In this document: in pieces, positions 38,391-51,947 of the stretch
How positions within the stretch are numbered: the stretch's first letter is position 1
How the letters are laid out: each line of letters opens with the position of its first letter
Assembly (NCBI RefSeq): GCF_001598295.1
Contig: NZ_BCYR01000001.1
Span: forward strand, 186,001 to 250,000
Reading direction: 5' to 3'
DNA from: Klebsiella ornithinolytica NBRC 105727 = ATCC 31898
GTDB taxonomy: Bacteria; Pseudomonadota; Gammaproteobacteria; Enterobacterales; Enterobacteriaceae
Length of the DNA: 64,000 nt
Program-made: the position numbers and the translations under genes
The notes under the pieces: model-generated
What the model was told of the DNA's origin: nothing
The model's input: the letters and a program-made list of their open reading frames with translations, nothing else
Database searches by the model: none

Positions 38391-39335
38391 TTAATCTCCT
38401 TTCAGGCAGCTCGAATACTGTTTCGCCAGTTGGTCGAGGAACTGCGGGTAACTTTCTTTACCCAGCTTAATCCCGGTACCGAGAGGGTCCAGAGTCCCCA
38501 TGCGCACAGAGGTGCCCCTGGCAACAGCTTCTATAACGGCTGGCCTGAACTGTGGCTCAGCAAAAACGCACGTTGCTTTTTGCTCAACCAGCTGTGTTCT
38601 GATTTCGTGTAAACGCTGCGCACCGGGCTGTATTTCAGGGTTTACGGTAAAATGCCCCAGAGAGGTCAGACCGTAGTGTTTTTCAAAGTAGCCATAGGCA
38701 TCATGAAAAACGAAATACCCTTTTCCTTTCAGCGGTGCGAGCTCGTTACTCACCTGCTTATCGGTTGAGGCTAATTTTGCCTCAAATTCTTTCAGGTTAG
38801 CGTCAAGTTTGGCTCGACTCTGCGGCATAAGTTCCAATAATTTATCGTGGATTGCAACCGCTGAAAGCCGCGCTATCTCTGGGGATAACCACAGATGCAT
38901 ATTGTAAACACCATGATGGTGATCGCCGTCACTATTTTCACCTGCGGCGTGTTCGTGGCCATGATCGTCATCGTCGTCATCCGCCCCTTTCATGAGCAGC
39001 GGTTTCACGCCGGCAAGCTCAGCGATGGTCACCTTTTTATTCGACGCAATGCTTTGCGTTGACTTGTCCATGAACGCTTCCATCTCTGGACCAATCCAGA
39101 CCACTAAGTCTGCGTTCTGTAAGCGTTTTGCATCGGAAGGACGCAGTGAATAATCATGCTCTGAGGCACCGTCAGGCAGGAGCACCTGGGTCTCCGTGAC
39201 CCCATCCGCGATAGCGGAAGCGATAAAGCCTAAGGGTTTCATTGAGGTAACCACGGCAGCATTCGCCGTAGAGGTCTGAGCGAACAAAAAAACGGCGCTA
39301 AGTCCAGCGCAAAGAAGCGTATTTTTATGTAACAT
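38391..39335 (-). CDS. znuA: ZnuA, periplasmic zinc-binding protein
   Basis: 314 residues from MLHKNTLL with a signal peptide to about residue 25. Zinc ligands: His in [11 protein letters not shown] (about 60), the central His/Asp-rich loop (about 118-140, [11 protein letters not shown] and DGDHHHG), His in MHLWLSPE and HFTVNPE. It delivers zinc to ZnuBC. Two ATGs lie five codons apart, neither with a clear ribosome site; the second matches E. coli. Divergent from znuCB across a Zur box. Confidence 0.95.
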   Translation of the reverse strand: MLHKNTLLCAGLSAVFLFAQTSTANAAVVTSMKPLGFIASAIADGVTETQVLLPDGASEHDYSLRPSDAKRLQNADLVVWIGPEMEAFMDKSTQSIASNKKVTIAELAGVKPLLMKGADDDDDDHGHEHAAGENSDGDHHHGVYNMHLWLSPEIARLSAVAIHDKLLELMPQSRAKLDANLKEFEAKLASTDKQVSNELAPLKGKGYFVFHDAYGYFEKHYGLTSLGHFTVNPEIQPGAQRLHEIRTQLVEQKATCVFAEPQFRPAVIEAVARGTSVRMGTLDPLGTGIKLGKESYPQFLDQLAKQYSSCLKGD

Positions 39336-39368
39336 AATGCGTCTAGTCATCGTAATGAATGAGAAAGA

Positions 39369-39383
39369 TGTGATATTATAACA
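39369..39383. promoter_or_regulatory. Zur box shared by znuA and znuCB
   Basis: TGTGATATTATAACA, the palindrome TGTnATAnTATnACA typical of enterobacterial Zur operators. It lies 34 bases before znuA and 31 before znuC, so one zinc-bound Zur can shut both directions. Confidence 0.9.
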
Positions 39384-39413
39384 TTCACTCGCTTGTGCAA
39401 CCCCTAATTTGAC

Positions 39414-40166
39414 ATGACAAATCTTGTAACTCTCGAAAACGTCTCGGTCGCCTTCGGCCAACGACGCGTACTGTCTGACATTTCGCTGACGCTAAAGCCC
39501 GGCAAAATTTTGACCTTACTCGGCCCTAATGGCGCAGGCAAATCCACGCTCGTGCGGGTGGTTCTTGGACTGGTAGCACCGAGTGACGGTGTTATCAAGC
39601 GCGAGAACAATCTGCGGATTGGCTACGTCCCGCAAAAACTGCATCTGGATGCCACGATGCCGCTGACCGTCAGCCGGTTCATGCGCTTACGTCCCGGCAC
39701 CCGCAAGCAGGACATCCTGCCGGCGCTGAAACGTGTCCAGGCCGGGCACCTGATTGAAGCGCCGATGCAAAAACTCTCCGGTGGCGAAACCCAGCGCGTG
39801 CTGCTGGCCCGGGCCCTGCTGAACCAGCCGCAGCTGCTGGTGCTGGATGAACCCACGCAGGGCGTCGACGTTAACGGGCAGGTTGCCCTGTACGATCTGA
39901 TAAACCAGCTCCGCCAGGAGCTTGATTGCTCGGTGCTGATGGTCTCCCACGACCTGCATCTGGTGATGGCAAAAACCGATGAGGTGCTGTGCCTGAATCA
40001 ACATATTTGCTGTTCCGGCACCCCGGAAGTGGTCTCCACGCATCCGCAGTTTATCTCGATGTTTGGCCAGCGTGGGGCGGAACAGCTGGGAATCTATCGT
40101 CACCATCATAATCACCGCCATGACCTGCAGGGGCGGATTGTACTGCGTAGGGGAAATGAGCGCTGA
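39414..40166 (+). CDS. znuC: ZnuC, zinc ABC transporter ATPase
   Basis: 250 residues. Walker [10 protein letters not shown] (about 38-46), Q loop YVPQKL, signature LSGGETQRV (about 121-129), Walker [11 protein letters not shown] and switch His in VSHDLHL. The C-terminus is His-rich ([10 protein letters not shown], about 227-236), a likely zinc-sensing element seen in other ZnuC. Powers ZnuB. Its stop overlaps the znuB start by one base. Confidence 0.97.
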   Translation: MTNLVTLENVSVAFGQRRVLSDISLTLKPGKILTLLGPNGAGKSTLVRVVLGLVAPSDGVIKRENNLRIGYVPQKLHLDATMPLTVSRFMRLRPGTRKQDILPALKRVQAGHLIEAPMQKLSGGETQRVLLARALLNQPQLLVLDEPTQGVDVNGQVALYDLINQLRQELDCSVLMVSHDLHLVMAKTDEVLCLNQHICCSGTPEVVSTHPQFISMFGQRGAEQLGIYRHHHNHRHDLQGRIVLRRGNER

Positions 40167-40951
40167 TGATTGAACTTCTGTTACCCGGCTGGCTGGCCGG
40201 GATGATGCTTGCCTGTGCGGCAGGCCCGCTCGGGTCGTTTGTGGTCTGGCGCCGGATGTCCTATTTCGGCGATACCTTAGCGCATGCCTCTTTGCTTGGC
40301 GTGGCCTTCGGGCTGTTGCTTAACGTCAATCCGTTTTATGCGGTGATCGCCGTGACCTTAATGCTGGCAGGCGGTCTGGTGTGGCTGGAAAAACGTCCGC
40401 ATCTGGCGCTCGATACCTTATTGGGGATTATGGCGCACAGCGCGCTGTCGCTTGGTCTGGTGGTGGTTAGCCTGATGTCGAATATTCGCGTCGACCTGAT
40501 GGCCTATCTGTTTGGCGATTTACTGGCGGTAACGCCGGAAGATTTGATCTCTATCGCCATTGGCGTGGTGATTGTGCTGGCTATCCTGCTCTGGCAGTGG
40601 CGCAACCTGCTGTCGATGACCATCAGCCCCGATCTGGCGTTTGTCGATGGCGTGAAGCTGCAGCGGGTGAAACTGCTGCTAATGCTGGTCACCGCGCTGA
40701 CCATTGGCGTCGCCATGAAGTTCGTCGGCGCGTTGATTATTACCTCGCTGCTGATCATTCCTGCCGCCACGGCGCGCCGCTTTGCCCGTACGCCGGAGCA
40801 GATGGCCGCCGCTGCCGTTGGGGTGGGGATTATCGCGGTGACCGGTGGACTGACCTTCTCGGCGTTTTACGACACCCCCGCCGGCCCGTCCGTGGTGCTG
40901 TGCGCCGCGCTGCTGTTTATCTTCAGCATGATGAAAAAATCGGCCGCCTGA
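40166..40951 (+). CDS. znuB: ZnuB, zinc ABC transporter permease
   Basis: 261 residues, about eight membrane segments; ABC-3 family with [28 protein letters not shown] near the N-terminus containing the conserved His and Asp of the metal path. Overlaps znuC by a single base (TGATG), so translation is coupled. Confidence 0.97.
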   Translation: MIELLLPGWLAGMMLACAAGPLGSFVVWRRMSYFGDTLAHASLLGVAFGLLLNVNPFYAVIAVTLMLAGGLVWLEKRPHLALDTLLGIMAHSALSLGLVVVSLMSNIRVDLMAYLFGDLLAVTPEDLISIAIGVVIVLAILLWQWRNLLSMTISPDLAFVDGVKLQRVKLLLMLVTALTIGVAMKFVGALIITSLLIIPAATARRFARTPEQMAAAAVGVGIIAVTGGLTFSAFYDTPAGPSVVLCAALLFIFSMMKKSAA

Positions 40952-41044
40952 GCCGCGCCCTCTTCCCCGGTCGCGGCGAGTTGACCGGGGTCCTCATCCC
41001 TGCCCTGTCGGAACAAGCTCACCGCTCATCTGCCGGCAGCCAGG

Positions 41045-42058
<1,014 letters not shown>

Positions 42059-42063
42059 TTACC

Positions 42064-42675
42064 TCACAACGCGGCGCGGAGCGCTTCGCGAATTAGCATT
42101 TCACTGTTGGCATCCGGGCGAGCGATTTTACTCACCATCCGGCTGGCCTCCTGAGGTTTATAGCCCAGCGCTACCAGCGCAGCAACCGCTTCCTGCTCCG
42201 CATCGTCATCAGACGGACCCGCCGGTGAAGTCAGCACCAGATCCGTCGCCGGCGTAAACAGATCGCCGTGCAGACCTTTGAACCGGTCTTTCATTTCAAC
42301 AATCAGACGCTCAGCGGTTTTCTTACCGATACCCGGCAGTTTCACCAGGGCAGCCAGCTCCTCGCGCTCTACGGCGTTAACAAACTGCTGCGCCGACATA
42401 CCGGAGAGGATCGCCAGCGCCAGCTTTGGCCCGACGCCGTTGGTTTTAATCAGCTCTTTGAACAGGGTGCGTTCCTGCTTGTTATTAAAACCATAGAGCA
42501 GCTGCGCATCTTCGCGAACGACAAAATGGGTAAAAACGATGGCCTCGTTGCCCACATCCGGCAGTTCATAAAAACAGGTCATTGGCATATGTACTTCATA
42601 GCCCACGCCTCCCGTTTCCAGTAATACAAGCGGGGGTTGTTTTTCGAGAACGATGCCTCTGAGTCTGCCTATCAC
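42064..42675 (-). CDS. ruvA: RuvA, Holliday-junction recognition protein
   Basis: 203 residues from a GTG with AGGAG six bases before it (GTG is also used in E. coli). N-terminal OB domain (1-64), two helix-hairpin-helix motifs (about 70-140; [18 protein letters not shown] and [12 protein letters not shown]), a flexible linker and a C-terminal UBA-like domain (about 155-203) that docks RuvB. SOS-induced together with ruvB. Confidence 0.98.
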   Translation of the reverse strand: MIGRLRGIVLEKQPPLVLLETGGVGYEVHMPMTCFYELPDVGNEAIVFTHFVVREDAQLLYGFNNKQERTLFKELIKTNGVGPKLALAILSGMSAQQFVNAVEREELAALVKLPGIGKKTAERLIVEMKDRFKGLHGDLFTPATDLVLTSPAGPSDDDAEQEAVAALVALGYKPQEASRMVSKIARPDANSEMLIREALRAAL

Positions 42676-42712
42676 ATGGAGCTCCTGCGTTAAGGGCTAA
42701 AGTATCTGCGGT

Positions 42713-42746
42713 ATCATAAAAAAAGGCTGGATGAATATCCAGCCTG
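42713..42746 (-). promoter_or_regulatory. LexA operator and -10 of ruvAB, inside the ruvC terminator stem
   Basis: CTGGATGAATATCCAG (42727-42742) is the variant LexA box (CTGG-N8-CCAG) known at ruvA. TATGAT (42713-42718, minus strand) is the -10. The same bases form a GGCTGGAT/ATCCAGCC hairpin followed by T8 on the minus strand, which is a good intrinsic terminator 10 bases after the ruvC stop. Confidence 0.85.
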
Positions 42747-42754
42747 ATTTGACG

Positions 42755-43276
42755 TTATCGTAAGCGCCCACGCGCCAGATTGAGCCGCGTCTCGCTGATC
42801 TGAGCCGCGTTCTGACTGACGTGGCAGTGGGTAATGGCGATAGCCAGCGCATCCGCCGCGTCCGCCTGGGGGTTGGCGGGAAGCTTAAGCAGCGTGCGCA
42901 CCATGTGCTGCACCTGGCTTTTTTCCGCGCTGCCGATGCCGACAACGGTTTGCTTAACCTGCCTCGCGGCATACTCGAACACCGGCAGGTCCTGATTCGT
43001 CGCCGCGACAATCGCCACGCCGCGCGCCTGCCCCAGCTTCAGCGCCGAGTCGGCGTTTTTCGCCATAAACACCTGCTCGATGGCGAAATAGTCCGGCTGA
43101 AACTGGGTGATAATTTCCGTCACGCCTGCGTAAATCAGCTTCAGGCGCGACGGTAAATCGTCGACTTTGGTCCGAATACAGCCGCTGCCAAGATAGCTCA
43201 GCTGCCGCCCGACCTGACGAATAACGCCATAACCGGTAATGCGTGACCCCGGGTCAATGCCGAGAATAATGGCCAT
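42755..43276 (-). CDS. ruvC: RuvC, Holliday-junction resolvase
   Basis: 173 residues. Catalytic acids Asp7 (LGIDPGSR), Glu66 (FAIEQVF) and the pair in [10 protein letters not shown] (about 138-141) bind Mg2+. Cuts junctions symmetrically with RuvAB. GGAGG lies six bases before ATG at 43276; the preceding codon is GTG and too near it to be used. yebB, between ruvA and ruvC in E. coli, is missing. Confidence 0.98.
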   Translation of the reverse strand: MAIILGIDPGSRITGYGVIRQVGRQLSYLGSGCIRTKVDDLPSRLKLIYAGVTEIITQFQPDYFAIEQVFMAKNADSALKLGQARGVAIVAATNQDLPVFEYAARQVKQTVVGIGSAEKSQVQHMVRTLLKLPANPQADAADALAIAITHCHVSQNAAQISETRLNLARGRLR

Positions 43277-43313
43277 CACGCACCTCCGGTTAGTGATTTA
43301 ACGGTCAGCAACA

Positions 43314-44054
43314 TTAGAGCGTTGCGGCGACCTCATCAGAGATCTCGCCGTTATGATACACTTCCTGCACGTCGTCGCAGTCTTCCAGCATATCGATCAG
43401 ACGCAGCAGTTTGGGTGCCGTTTCCGCATCCATATCCGCCTTGGTCGAAGGAATCATGGAGACTTCAGCCGCATCAGCCTTCAGGCCAGCCGCTTCCAGC
43501 GCATCGCGCACCGCGCCCATCTCTTCCCACGCGGTATACACGTCAATCGCGCCGTCGTCATAGGTCACAACGTCTTCTGCGCCAGCTTCCAGCGCGGCTT
43601 CCATGATCACGTCTTCGTCGCCGGCTTCAAAAGAGATGACCCCTTTTTTGCTGAACAGATAGGCTACGGAGCCATCGGTGCCGAGGTTGCCGCCGGTTTT
43701 GCTGAAGGCATGGCGCACTTCGGCAACGGTACGGTTGCGGTTGTCGCTCAGGCATTCAACCATGACCGCGGTGCCGCCAGGGCCGTAACCTTCATAAATG
43801 ATGGTTTCCATGTTCGCGTCATCATCGCCGCCAACGCCACGGGCGATAGCACGGTTCAGGGTGTCGCGGGTCATGTTGTTGGACAGTGCTTTATCTACTG
43901 CCGCACGCAAACGCGGGTTAGAAGCGACATCGCCGCCGCCCAGACGCGCAGCGGTAACCAGCTCACGAATGATTTTAGTAAAGATCTTACCGCGCTTGGC
44001 ATCCTGTGCCGCTTTGCGGTGTTTGGTGTTGGCCCATTTACTATGACCTGCCAT
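43314..44054 (-). CDS. yebC: YebC, TACO1-family translation/regulatory factor
   Basis: 246 residues from [18 protein letters not shown], the conserved start, with GGAGAG before it. Three-domain YebC/PmpR fold; [20 protein letters not shown] and [22 protein letters not shown] are hallmark stretches. Family members bind ribosomes and ease translation of proline-rich stretches; some act as transcription regulators. In the aspS-nudB-yebC-ruvC operon. Confidence 0.96.
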   Translation of the reverse strand: MAGHSKWANTKHRKAAQDAKRGKIFTKIIRELVTAARLGGGDVASNPRLRAAVDKALSNNMTRDTLNRAIARGVGGDDDANMETIIYEGYGPGGTAVMVECLSDNRNRTVAEVRHAFSKTGGNLGTDGSVAYLFSKKGVISFEAGDEDVIMEAALEAGAEDVVTYDDGAIDVYTAWEEMGAVRDALEAAGLKADAAEVSMIPSTKADMDAETAPKLLRLIDMLEDCDDVQEVYHNGEISDEVAATL

Positions 44055-44115
44055 AAAAAACTCTCCAAAAATGCCTGCTTCCCGCAGCCTTTCGACCTGC
44101 AAATGGCTGGGAAGA

Positions 44116-44559
44116 CTAGTCGGCGTTAATTACAAATTCTTCAATCGCCTGCCGGTTACTCCACGACTTGGTCAGGGCGGCGGCTTCTGCCGCATTGACC
44201 CAGCGGTAATCCAGATGTTCCGTAAAGACAATCTGGCGTTCATGAGGGAGCGCAAGACAGAACCAAAATTCCGTATTGCGCTCAACGCCCGGCGCGTAGC
44301 GATGACGTAAATGAGAAAAAATCTCGAAATCCACCGTGCGCTGACAGTCCATTAAGGTCAGCTGCTCATGAGCAACATCAATCGCGACCTCTTCCTTTAC
44401 TTCACGCACGGCGGCTTGCGCTGCGGTCTCCCCCGCTTCCAGGCTGCCGGTTACCGACTGCCAGAAAGCGGGATCGTCGCGTCGCTGCAACATCAGCACC
44501 CGCTTCGTATCTTCGGCATAAATGACCACCAGAACGGAAACGGGAAGCTTGAATGACAT
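44116..44559 (-). CDS. nudB: NudB, dihydroneopterin triphosphate diphosphatase
   Basis: 147 residues (E. coli 150). Nudix box [21 protein letters not shown] (about 40-61) complete with its Glu residues. Removes pyrophosphate from dihydroneopterin triphosphate in folate synthesis. Starts one base after the aspS stop; GGAG inside the aspS end serves as ribosome site, so translation is coupled. Confidence 0.95.
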   Translation of the reverse strand: MSFKLPVSVLVVIYAEDTKRVLMLQRRDDPAFWQSVTGSLEAGETAAQAAVREVKEEVAIDVAHEQLTLMDCQRTVDFEIFSHLRHRYAPGVERNTEFWFCLALPHERQIVFTEHLDYRWVNAAEAAALTKSWSNRQAIEEFVINAD

Positions 44560-44560
44560 C

Positions 44561-46348
44561 TTACTTATTCTCCGGAGACTCTTTTGTCTCTTTCGCCACA
44601 ACCTGAATACCTAACTCACCCAGGGATGTCGGGTTAGCAAAGCTCGGCGCTTCGGTCATCAGACAGGCCGCGGCGGTCGTTTTCGGGAAGGCAATAACGT
44701 CACGGATATTATCGGTACCGGTCAGCAGCATGGTCAGACGGTCAAGACCGAAGGCCAGACCCGCGTGCGGCGGCGTACCGTACTTCAGCGCGTCCAGCAG
44801 GAAGCCGAATTTTTCACGCTGTTCCTGTTCGTTGATGCCCAGAATACCGAAGACGGTCTGCTGCATGTCGCCATTGTGGATACGGACGGAACCGCCGCCC
44901 ACTTCATACCCGTTGATCACCATATCGTAGGCGTTAGCGATCGCCGTTTCCGGCGCGGTTTTCAGTTCATCCGCAGTCATGTCTTTCGGCGAAGTGAACG
45001 GGTGGTGCATCGCGGTCAGACCGCCTTCACCATCATCTTCGAACATCGGGAAGTCGATAACCCACAGCGGCGCCCATTTGGTTTCGTCGGTCAGGCTCAG
45101 GTCTTTACCCAGCTTCAGACGCAGCGCACCCAGCGCATCGGCAACCACTTTCTTATTGTCCGCGCCGAAGAAAATCATGTCGCCATCCTGGGCGCCGGTG
45201 CGCTCAAGAATGGCGTCGACGATCTCTGCGTTGAGGAATTTCGCTACCGGGCTGTTGATGCCTTCGAGACCTTTCGCACGCTCGTTGACTTTCATGTACG
45301 CCAGGCCTTTCGCGCCATAGATCTGGACGAACTTGCCATACTCATCAATTTGTTTACGGGTCAGCGCAGCGCCACCCGGTACGCGCAGCGCAGCGACGCG
45401 CCCTTTGGCATCATTGGCCGGGCCGGAGAAGACGGCAAACTCTACGGCTTTCACCAGGTCGGCAATATCGACCAGCTCCATCGGGTTACGCAGATCCGGC
45501 TTATCGGAACCGAAGCGGCGCTCGGCTTCCGCAAAGGTCATCACCGGGAATTTGCCCAGGTCGACGCCTTTCACGTCCAGCCACAGCTGGTGAACCAGCT
45601 CTTCCATGACTTCACGCACCTGCGGCGCGGTCATAAAGGAGGTTTCCACATCGATCTGGGTGAATTCCGGCTGGCGGTCTGCACGCAGGTCTTCGTCACG
45701 GAAGCATTTCACTATCTGATAGTAACGGTCAAAGCCGGACATCATCAGCAGCTGTTTAAACAGCTGAGGAGACTGCGGCAGCGCGTAGAATTTGCCTTTG
45801 TGAACGCGGCTCGGCACCAGATAGTCGCGCGCGCCTTCCGGGGTCGCTTTGGTCAGCATCGGGGTTTCGATATCGAGGAAACCGTGATCGTCCATAAAGC
45901 GGCGCACGAAGCTGGTGATTTTCGCACGGGTTTTCAGACGCTGAGCCATTTCCGGACGACGCAGGTCCAGGTAACGGTATTTCAGTCGCGCTTCTTCGGT
46001 GTTGACGTGATTGGAGTCAAGCGGCAGCGCTTCTGCACGGTTGATGATCGTCAGCGAAGAGGCCAGCACTTCGATGTCGCCCGTAGCCATCTCGCTGTTG
46101 ACGTTTTTTTCGTCGCGCGCACGCACGGTACCGGTGATTTGGATGCAAAACTCATTGCGCAGTTCGGAAGCCAGCTTTAACGCCTCCGCACGATCCGGAT
46201 CGAAAAACACCTGCACGATGCCTTCGCGGTCACGCATATCAATGAAGATAAGGCTACCAAGATCACGACGACGGTTGACCCAACCACACAGAGTCACCTG
46301 CTGCCCCACGTGGGACAGACGTAGCTGTCCGCAATATTCTGTACGCAT
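44561..46348 (-). CDS. aspS: AspS, aspartyl-tRNA synthetase
   Basis: 595 residues (E. coli 590). N-terminal OB anticodon-binding domain (about 15-105), class II catalytic core with motif 2 [18 protein letters not shown] (about 217-234) and motif 3 [13 protein letters not shown] (about 529-541), and the bacterial GAD insertion (about 290-420). Charges tRNA-Asp. First gene of the aspS-nudB-yebC-ruvC operon; the 268-base gap to yecD holds no gene. Confidence 0.98.
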   Translation of the reverse strand: MRTEYCGQLRLSHVGQQVTLCGWVNRRRDLGSLIFIDMRDREGIVQVFFDPDRAEALKLASELRNEFCIQITGTVRARDEKNVNSEMATGDIEVLASSLTIINRAEALPLDSNHVNTEEARLKYRYLDLRRPEMAQRLKTRAKITSFVRRFMDDHGFLDIETPMLTKATPEGARDYLVPSRVHKGKFYALPQSPQLFKQLLMMSGFDRYYQIVKCFRDEDLRADRQPEFTQIDVETSFMTAPQVREVMEELVHQLWLDVKGVDLGKFPVMTFAEAERRFGSDKPDLRNPMELVDIADLVKAVEFAVFSGPANDAKGRVAALRVPGGAALTRKQIDEYGKFVQIYGAKGLAYMKVNERAKGLEGINSPVAKFLNAEIVDAILERTGAQDGDMIFFGADNKKVVADALGALRLKLGKDLSLTDETKWAPLWVIDFPMFEDDGEGGLTAMHHPFTSPKDMTADELKTAPETAIANAYDMVINGYEVGGGSVRIHNGDMQQTVFGILGINEQEQREKFGFLLDALKYGTPPHAGLAFGLDRLTMLLTGTDNIRDVIAFPKTTAAACLMTEAPSFANPTSLGELGIQVVAKETKESPENK

Positions 46349-46616
46349 GAGATATCCCTTAACTTAGCCGCAGGCGGATTGTTGCCTGCCTCGCAGGCGA
46401 CGGAGTCGCAGCTTTAGCTGAATGTCACAACTGAATGAAAAAAGGCGGTCATTATAATAGAATTTCCGCCGCACGATAAGCCCGATGCAGTTTGTACGTT
46501 GCTTTGCTGTACGCTTATTGCCTGTGCTCACAAAAATTAACAAAAATTGTTACCCATGAGCCGGATCGGCAACGGTATTGTAACGGTCAAACCACAGAAG
46601 AAGATACGGGGATACC

Positions 46617-47183
46617 ATGTTAGAACTCAATGCGAAAAAAACTGCGCTCGTTGTCATCGATCTGCAAGAGGGTATTTTGCCCTTCGCCGGTGGGCCGCAT
46701 CGTGCCGATGACGTGGTAACGCGCGCGGCCCGTCTGGCTGAAAAGTGCCGTCAGCAAGGCTCGCCGGTCATCATGGTCCGCGTTGGCTGGTCCGCTGATT
46801 TTGCCGAAGCGCTAAAGCAACCGGTTGACGCGCAGGCCGGCGGGCACGCGCTGCCGGATAACTGGTGGACCTACCCGCAGGCGCTGGGCAAACAGGACGG
46901 CGATATTGAAGTCACCAAACGCCAGTGGGGCGCCTTCTATGGTACCGACCTCGAGCTGCAGCTACGTCGTCGCGGTGTTGATACCCTTATTCTCTGCGGC
47001 ATCTCCACCAACATCGGCGTTGAATCCACCGCGCGTAATGCCTGGGAGCTGGGCTTCAACCTGGTTATCGTCGAAGACGCCTGCAGCGCCGCCTCTGCCG
47101 AGCAGCACCAGGGCAGCATGACGCATATTTTCCCGCGCATCGCCCGCGTGCGCAGCACCGAGGACGTCCTCGCCGCCTTATGA
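46617..47183 (+). CDS. yecD: YecD, isochorismatase-family hydrolase
   Basis: 188 residues. VVIDLQ (catalytic Asp, about 16), KRQWGAF (Lys about 102) and [15 protein letters not shown] match the isochorismatase fold; in the last block Gly stands where nicotinamidase-type members have the catalytic Cys, as in E. coli YecD. Substrate unknown. Overlaps yecE by four bases (ATGA). Confidence 0.92.
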   Translation: MLELNAKKTALVVIDLQEGILPFAGGPHRADDVVTRAARLAEKCRQQGSPVIMVRVGWSADFAEALKQPVDAQAGGHALPDNWWTYPQALGKQDGDIEVTKRQWGAFYGTDLELQLRRRGVDTLILCGISTNIGVESTARNAWELGFNLVIVEDACSAASAEQHQGSMTHIFPRIARVRSTEDVLAAL

Positions 47184-47998
47184 TTTATATCGGGCTCCCG
47201 CAATGGTCGCACCCGAAGTGGGTGCGTCTGGGCATCACCAGCCTTGCAGACTATGCTCGCCACTTTAACTGCGTGGAGGGTAATACGACCCTTTACGCCC
47301 TGCCGAAGGCGGAGATTGTCGCCCGCTGGTATGAGCAAACTCACGATAATTTTCGCTTCTGCTTTAAATTTCCGGCCACCATTTCGCATCAGGCCGCTCT
47401 GCGCCATTGCGACGACCTGAGCCACGAGTTTTTTACTCGTCTGGCGCCGCTGGAAACGCGTATTGGCCAGTACTGGCTGCAGCTGCCCGCCACCTTTGGC
47501 CCCGGAGACCTCCCTGCCCTGTGGCACTTTCTCGATACGCTGCCGACCCAATTCACCTATGGCGTCGAAGTACGGCATCCAGAGTTTTTCGCCAAAGGGG
47601 ACGCCGAAAAGGCGCTCAATCGCGGGCTGCATCAACGTCACGTGAATCGCGCCATCCTCGACAGCCGCCCGGTGCATAGCGCCATCGCGCGAAATCCGGC
47701 CATGATCGACGCCCAGCGTAAAAAACCCAAACTTCCGGTTCATGCCGTGGTCACGGCGGGGAATCCGCTGGTTCGCTTTATCGGCAGCGACGACATGGCC
47801 CACAATCACCGGCTGTTTGGCGTCTGGCTGCAGACCTTACCCCAATGGAGCCAGTCGACAACGCCCTATTTATTTCTCCACACCCCGGACATCGCGCAGG
47901 CCCCGGAGCTGGTCAGCACGCTTTGGGAAGATTTGCGCCGGGTGATGCCAGAGGTCGGGACCGCACCGTCAATTCCGCAGCAAACCGCGCTTTTCTGA
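47180..47998 (+). CDS. yecE: YecE, DUF72 protein
   Basis: 272 residues, DUF72 TIM-barrel-like: [40 protein letters not shown] and [11 protein letters not shown] are typical. Family activity is unknown. Translation coupled to yecD through the ATGA overlap. Confidence 0.92.
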   Translation: MIYIGLPQWSHPKWVRLGITSLADYARHFNCVEGNTTLYALPKAEIVARWYEQTHDNFRFCFKFPATISHQAALRHCDDLSHEFFTRLAPLETRIGQYWLQLPATFGPGDLPALWHFLDTLPTQFTYGVEVRHPEFFAKGDAEKALNRGLHQRHVNRAILDSRPVHSAIARNPAMIDAQRKKPKLPVHAVVTAGNPLVRFIGSDDMAHNHRLFGVWLQTLPQWSQSTTPYLFLHTPDIAQAPELVSTLWEDLRRVMPEVGTAPSIPQQTALF

Positions 47999-48051
47999 TA
48001 TCCTGCTATGCTAATCGGAGCCATCTGAAAGAGTGAAAGGGAGTTTTTTGT

Positions 48052-48447
48052 ATGGTCAGCGCGCTGTACGCGGTGTTGGGTGCGTTATTGCTAATTAAGT
48101 TTTCTTTTGATGTTGTACGTCTGCGCACGCAATACCACGTCGGGTATGGTGACGGAGGGTTTAGCGAGCTGCAGGTTGCTATCCGCGTGCACGGCAACGC
48201 CGTTGAGTATGTCCCCATTGGCATCATCCTGCTGCTGTTTATGGAGATGAATGGCGCGCAGAACTGGATGGTGCACGTCTGCGGTATTTTGCTGATTGCC
48301 GGACGACTGATGCACTCTTACGGTTTTCACCACCGGCTCTTCAGCTGGCGTCGCTCCGGAATGAGCGCCACCTGGTGCGCCCTGTTGCTGATGGTGCTCG
48401 CGAATCTGTGGTATATGCCCTGGGAGTTGGTTTTCTCCTTACATTAG
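48052..48447 (+). CDS. yecN: YecN, MAPEG-family membrane protein
   Basis: 131 residues with four membrane segments and the MAPEG signature RVHGNAVEYVPIGIILLLFME (about 43-63). Eukaryotic MAPEG proteins use glutathione; the substrate of the bacterial protein is unknown. Thirty-nine bases before cmoA. Confidence 0.92.
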   Translation: MVSALYAVLGALLLIKFSFDVVRLRTQYHVGYGDGGFSELQVAIRVHGNAVEYVPIGIILLLFMEMNGAQNWMVHVCGILLIAGRLMHSYGFHHRLFSWRRSGMSATWCALLLMVLANLWYMPWELVFSLH

Positions 48448-50240
<1,793 letters not shown>

Positions 50241-50245
50241 AGGTG

Positions 50246-50277
50246 AAAAAAAGACCCCTGTTGAAATTGCAGGGGCC
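50246..50277 (-). terminator. cutC terminator
   Basis: CCCCTG/CAGGGG stem with a 9-base loop, followed on the minus strand by TCTTTTTTTT. The plus strand has no T tract, so it serves cutC rather than cmoB. Confidence 0.7.
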
Positions 50278-50328
50278 TGGTACGGGCAATCATCATATTG
50301 GGCGACATGATGTGCAGCAAAAAACGGT

Positions 50329-51072
50329 TTAACTTCTCTGCGCAGAAATGATTTGCTTCATTTCTGCCACCGCTACGCCATTTACGGCATAGCGCGAATA
50401 TTCATCTGCGTCGGCATCGGCGGACATCGATAATCCGGAATGACGGAAGCGCATTGGCGATGGCACCCAGTGTCCGGCCGAGCTGTGGACCTCTTTGACA
50501 CCTGCCTGAAGAAACTTCGCCAGGTTGGCCGCTCGAACACCTGCACCAGCCATAATGGTTGGAGTATCCCCCAGGGCAATAAGTTCCGTAATTAATGAAA
50601 GACCTTTTTCAGCGCTGGCCTGCTGACCCGATGTCAGGATACGGGCAACGCCGGAATCGGCCAGCGTGCGATAAGCCTGATACGGATCCGCACACATATC
50701 AAAAGCCCGGTGGAACGTGACCGCCAGCGAACCGGCCGCCGCCATAATTTTTTGCATGCGCGCGGTATCGACCCGACCATCCACATCTAACACCCCGATG
50801 ACCACGCCGGGAAAACCCAGCTCCCTGACCGTCGCCACATCGTCGAGCATCGCCGCAAACTCGCTTTCGGTGTAGCAAAAATCACCGCCGCGCGGGCGAA
50901 TAATCGGATGCACCGGAATGGTCACCGTTTCGCGTACTGTTTTCAGCACGCCCAGCGACGGGGTTAATCCCCCTTCATGCGGCGCGGCGCAGAGCTCAAT
51001 GCGATCGGCTCCACAGCGCTGCGCCTCTTGCGCACAGGCCATGCTATAACAGCAGACTTCCAGTAGCGTCAT
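50329..51072 (-). CDS. cutC: CutC family protein
   Basis: 247 residues, TIM barrel: [61 protein letters not shown] and [10 protein letters not shown]. Linked to copper tolerance in older work, though the enzymatic role is unsettled. Start at MTLLEV with GGAG six bases upstream. The torZY genes that separate cmoB and cutC in E. coli are absent. Confidence 0.94.
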   Translation of the reverse strand: MTLLEVCCYSMACAQEAQRCGADRIELCAAPHEGGLTPSLGVLKTVRETVTIPVHPIIRPRGGDFCYTESEFAAMLDDVATVRELGFPGVVIGVLDVDGRVDTARMQKIMAAAGSLAVTFHRAFDMCADPYQAYRTLADSGVARILTSGQQASAEKGLSLITELIALGDTPTIMAGAGVRAANLAKFLQAGVKEVHSSAGHWVPSPMRFRHSGLSMSADADADEYSRYAVNGVAVAEMKQIISAQRS

Positions 51073-51147
51073 TTCCTTCTCCTTTACGCTGCGGGCAACA
51101 CAGCATGTCATGATTTATCCGTTCAAAAACCGCGTCGCTTCACACTG

Positions 51148-51717
51148 TTACGCATCAGATTGTTCGCTGGCGACAATTTGCTCAATTGACCACGGGTGAA
51201 ATTTAATCGTGACGCGGCCATCCGTCACCGCCAGGGTCGGGTTTGGCAGCCGTTCGCGCTCTCCTTTCGGCGAGCTGGTTTTGACAAAAATCCCCGGCTG
51301 ACTCAATCCCTCATCAGACAGCAGCGCCAGCGCGCGAGCATTGAGCGCATCCGGCTCGCCCGGCAGCACAATCTCAACGTGCTCCCATCCTTCATGCGGA
51401 TAGCGTTTCTCGCCCGGCCACGGCAGCTCAACCACGCTGAAACGCCAGTGGGCCACCGAAACCGGCTCATCCAGTTTGAACAGGCAGATAGGTCGACCGT
51501 TGATCGTGTTTTCCGACAGCAGCGTGCCGCATTGTTCAAAACCGCGACGCCAGCGCTCTGCCGTGGCGTTTTGGTGGCAGCGCAGGGAAATATGGTCGGC
51601 ATCCAGCGGCGCGATATCCAACCCAAGTCGGTCGGCCAGCCCGCTTAGCGCGTCGGTGAAACGCGGCAGATCCGCGGAAATATCGTTAAGCTCATCAATT
51701 TGCTGCCAGTTTGCCAT
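51148..51717 (-). CDS. yecM: YecM family protein
   Basis: 189 residues from MANWQQIDELND with GAGGTG before it. Vicinal-oxygen-chelate-like (glyoxalase-superfamily) fold with HISLRCHQNATAERWRRGFEQ and HEGWEHVEIVLPG; metal-type His/Glu positions are kept. Reaction unknown. Divergent from argS. Confidence 0.9.
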   Translation of the reverse strand: MANWQQIDELNDISADLPRFTDALSGLADRLGLDIAPLDADHISLRCHQNATAERWRRGFEQCGTLLSENTINGRPICLFKLDEPVSVAHWRFSVVELPWPGEKRYPHEGWEHVEIVLPGEPDALNARALALLSDEGLSQPGIFVKTSSPKGERERLPNPTLAVTDGRVTIKFHPWSIEQIVASEQSDA

Positions 51718-51947
51718 ACTGCACCTCAATGCACGTCAAAGGGGGGTAATTTAGCGTGTTTCCCGGCGGCGACCAACCGGGAATCTTCTGTGGGGTTCGC
51801 CGAGTGGCTATTCATTAAGCGTGCTGCCCGGCAACGCGCGCACGGTGCTGACGCATGGGCGCAAATGCAGTATACTCCTGCCCTAATTTGTCCACATTCC
51901 GGCGCTGCCCCACAGGGGTTATAGCGCCTTAAACGTAAGGTATTCCG

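Noticed and set aside
44765..46180. 471-codon open frame opposite aspS
   Set aside because: Same effect: mirror of aspS codons, no recognisable protein.
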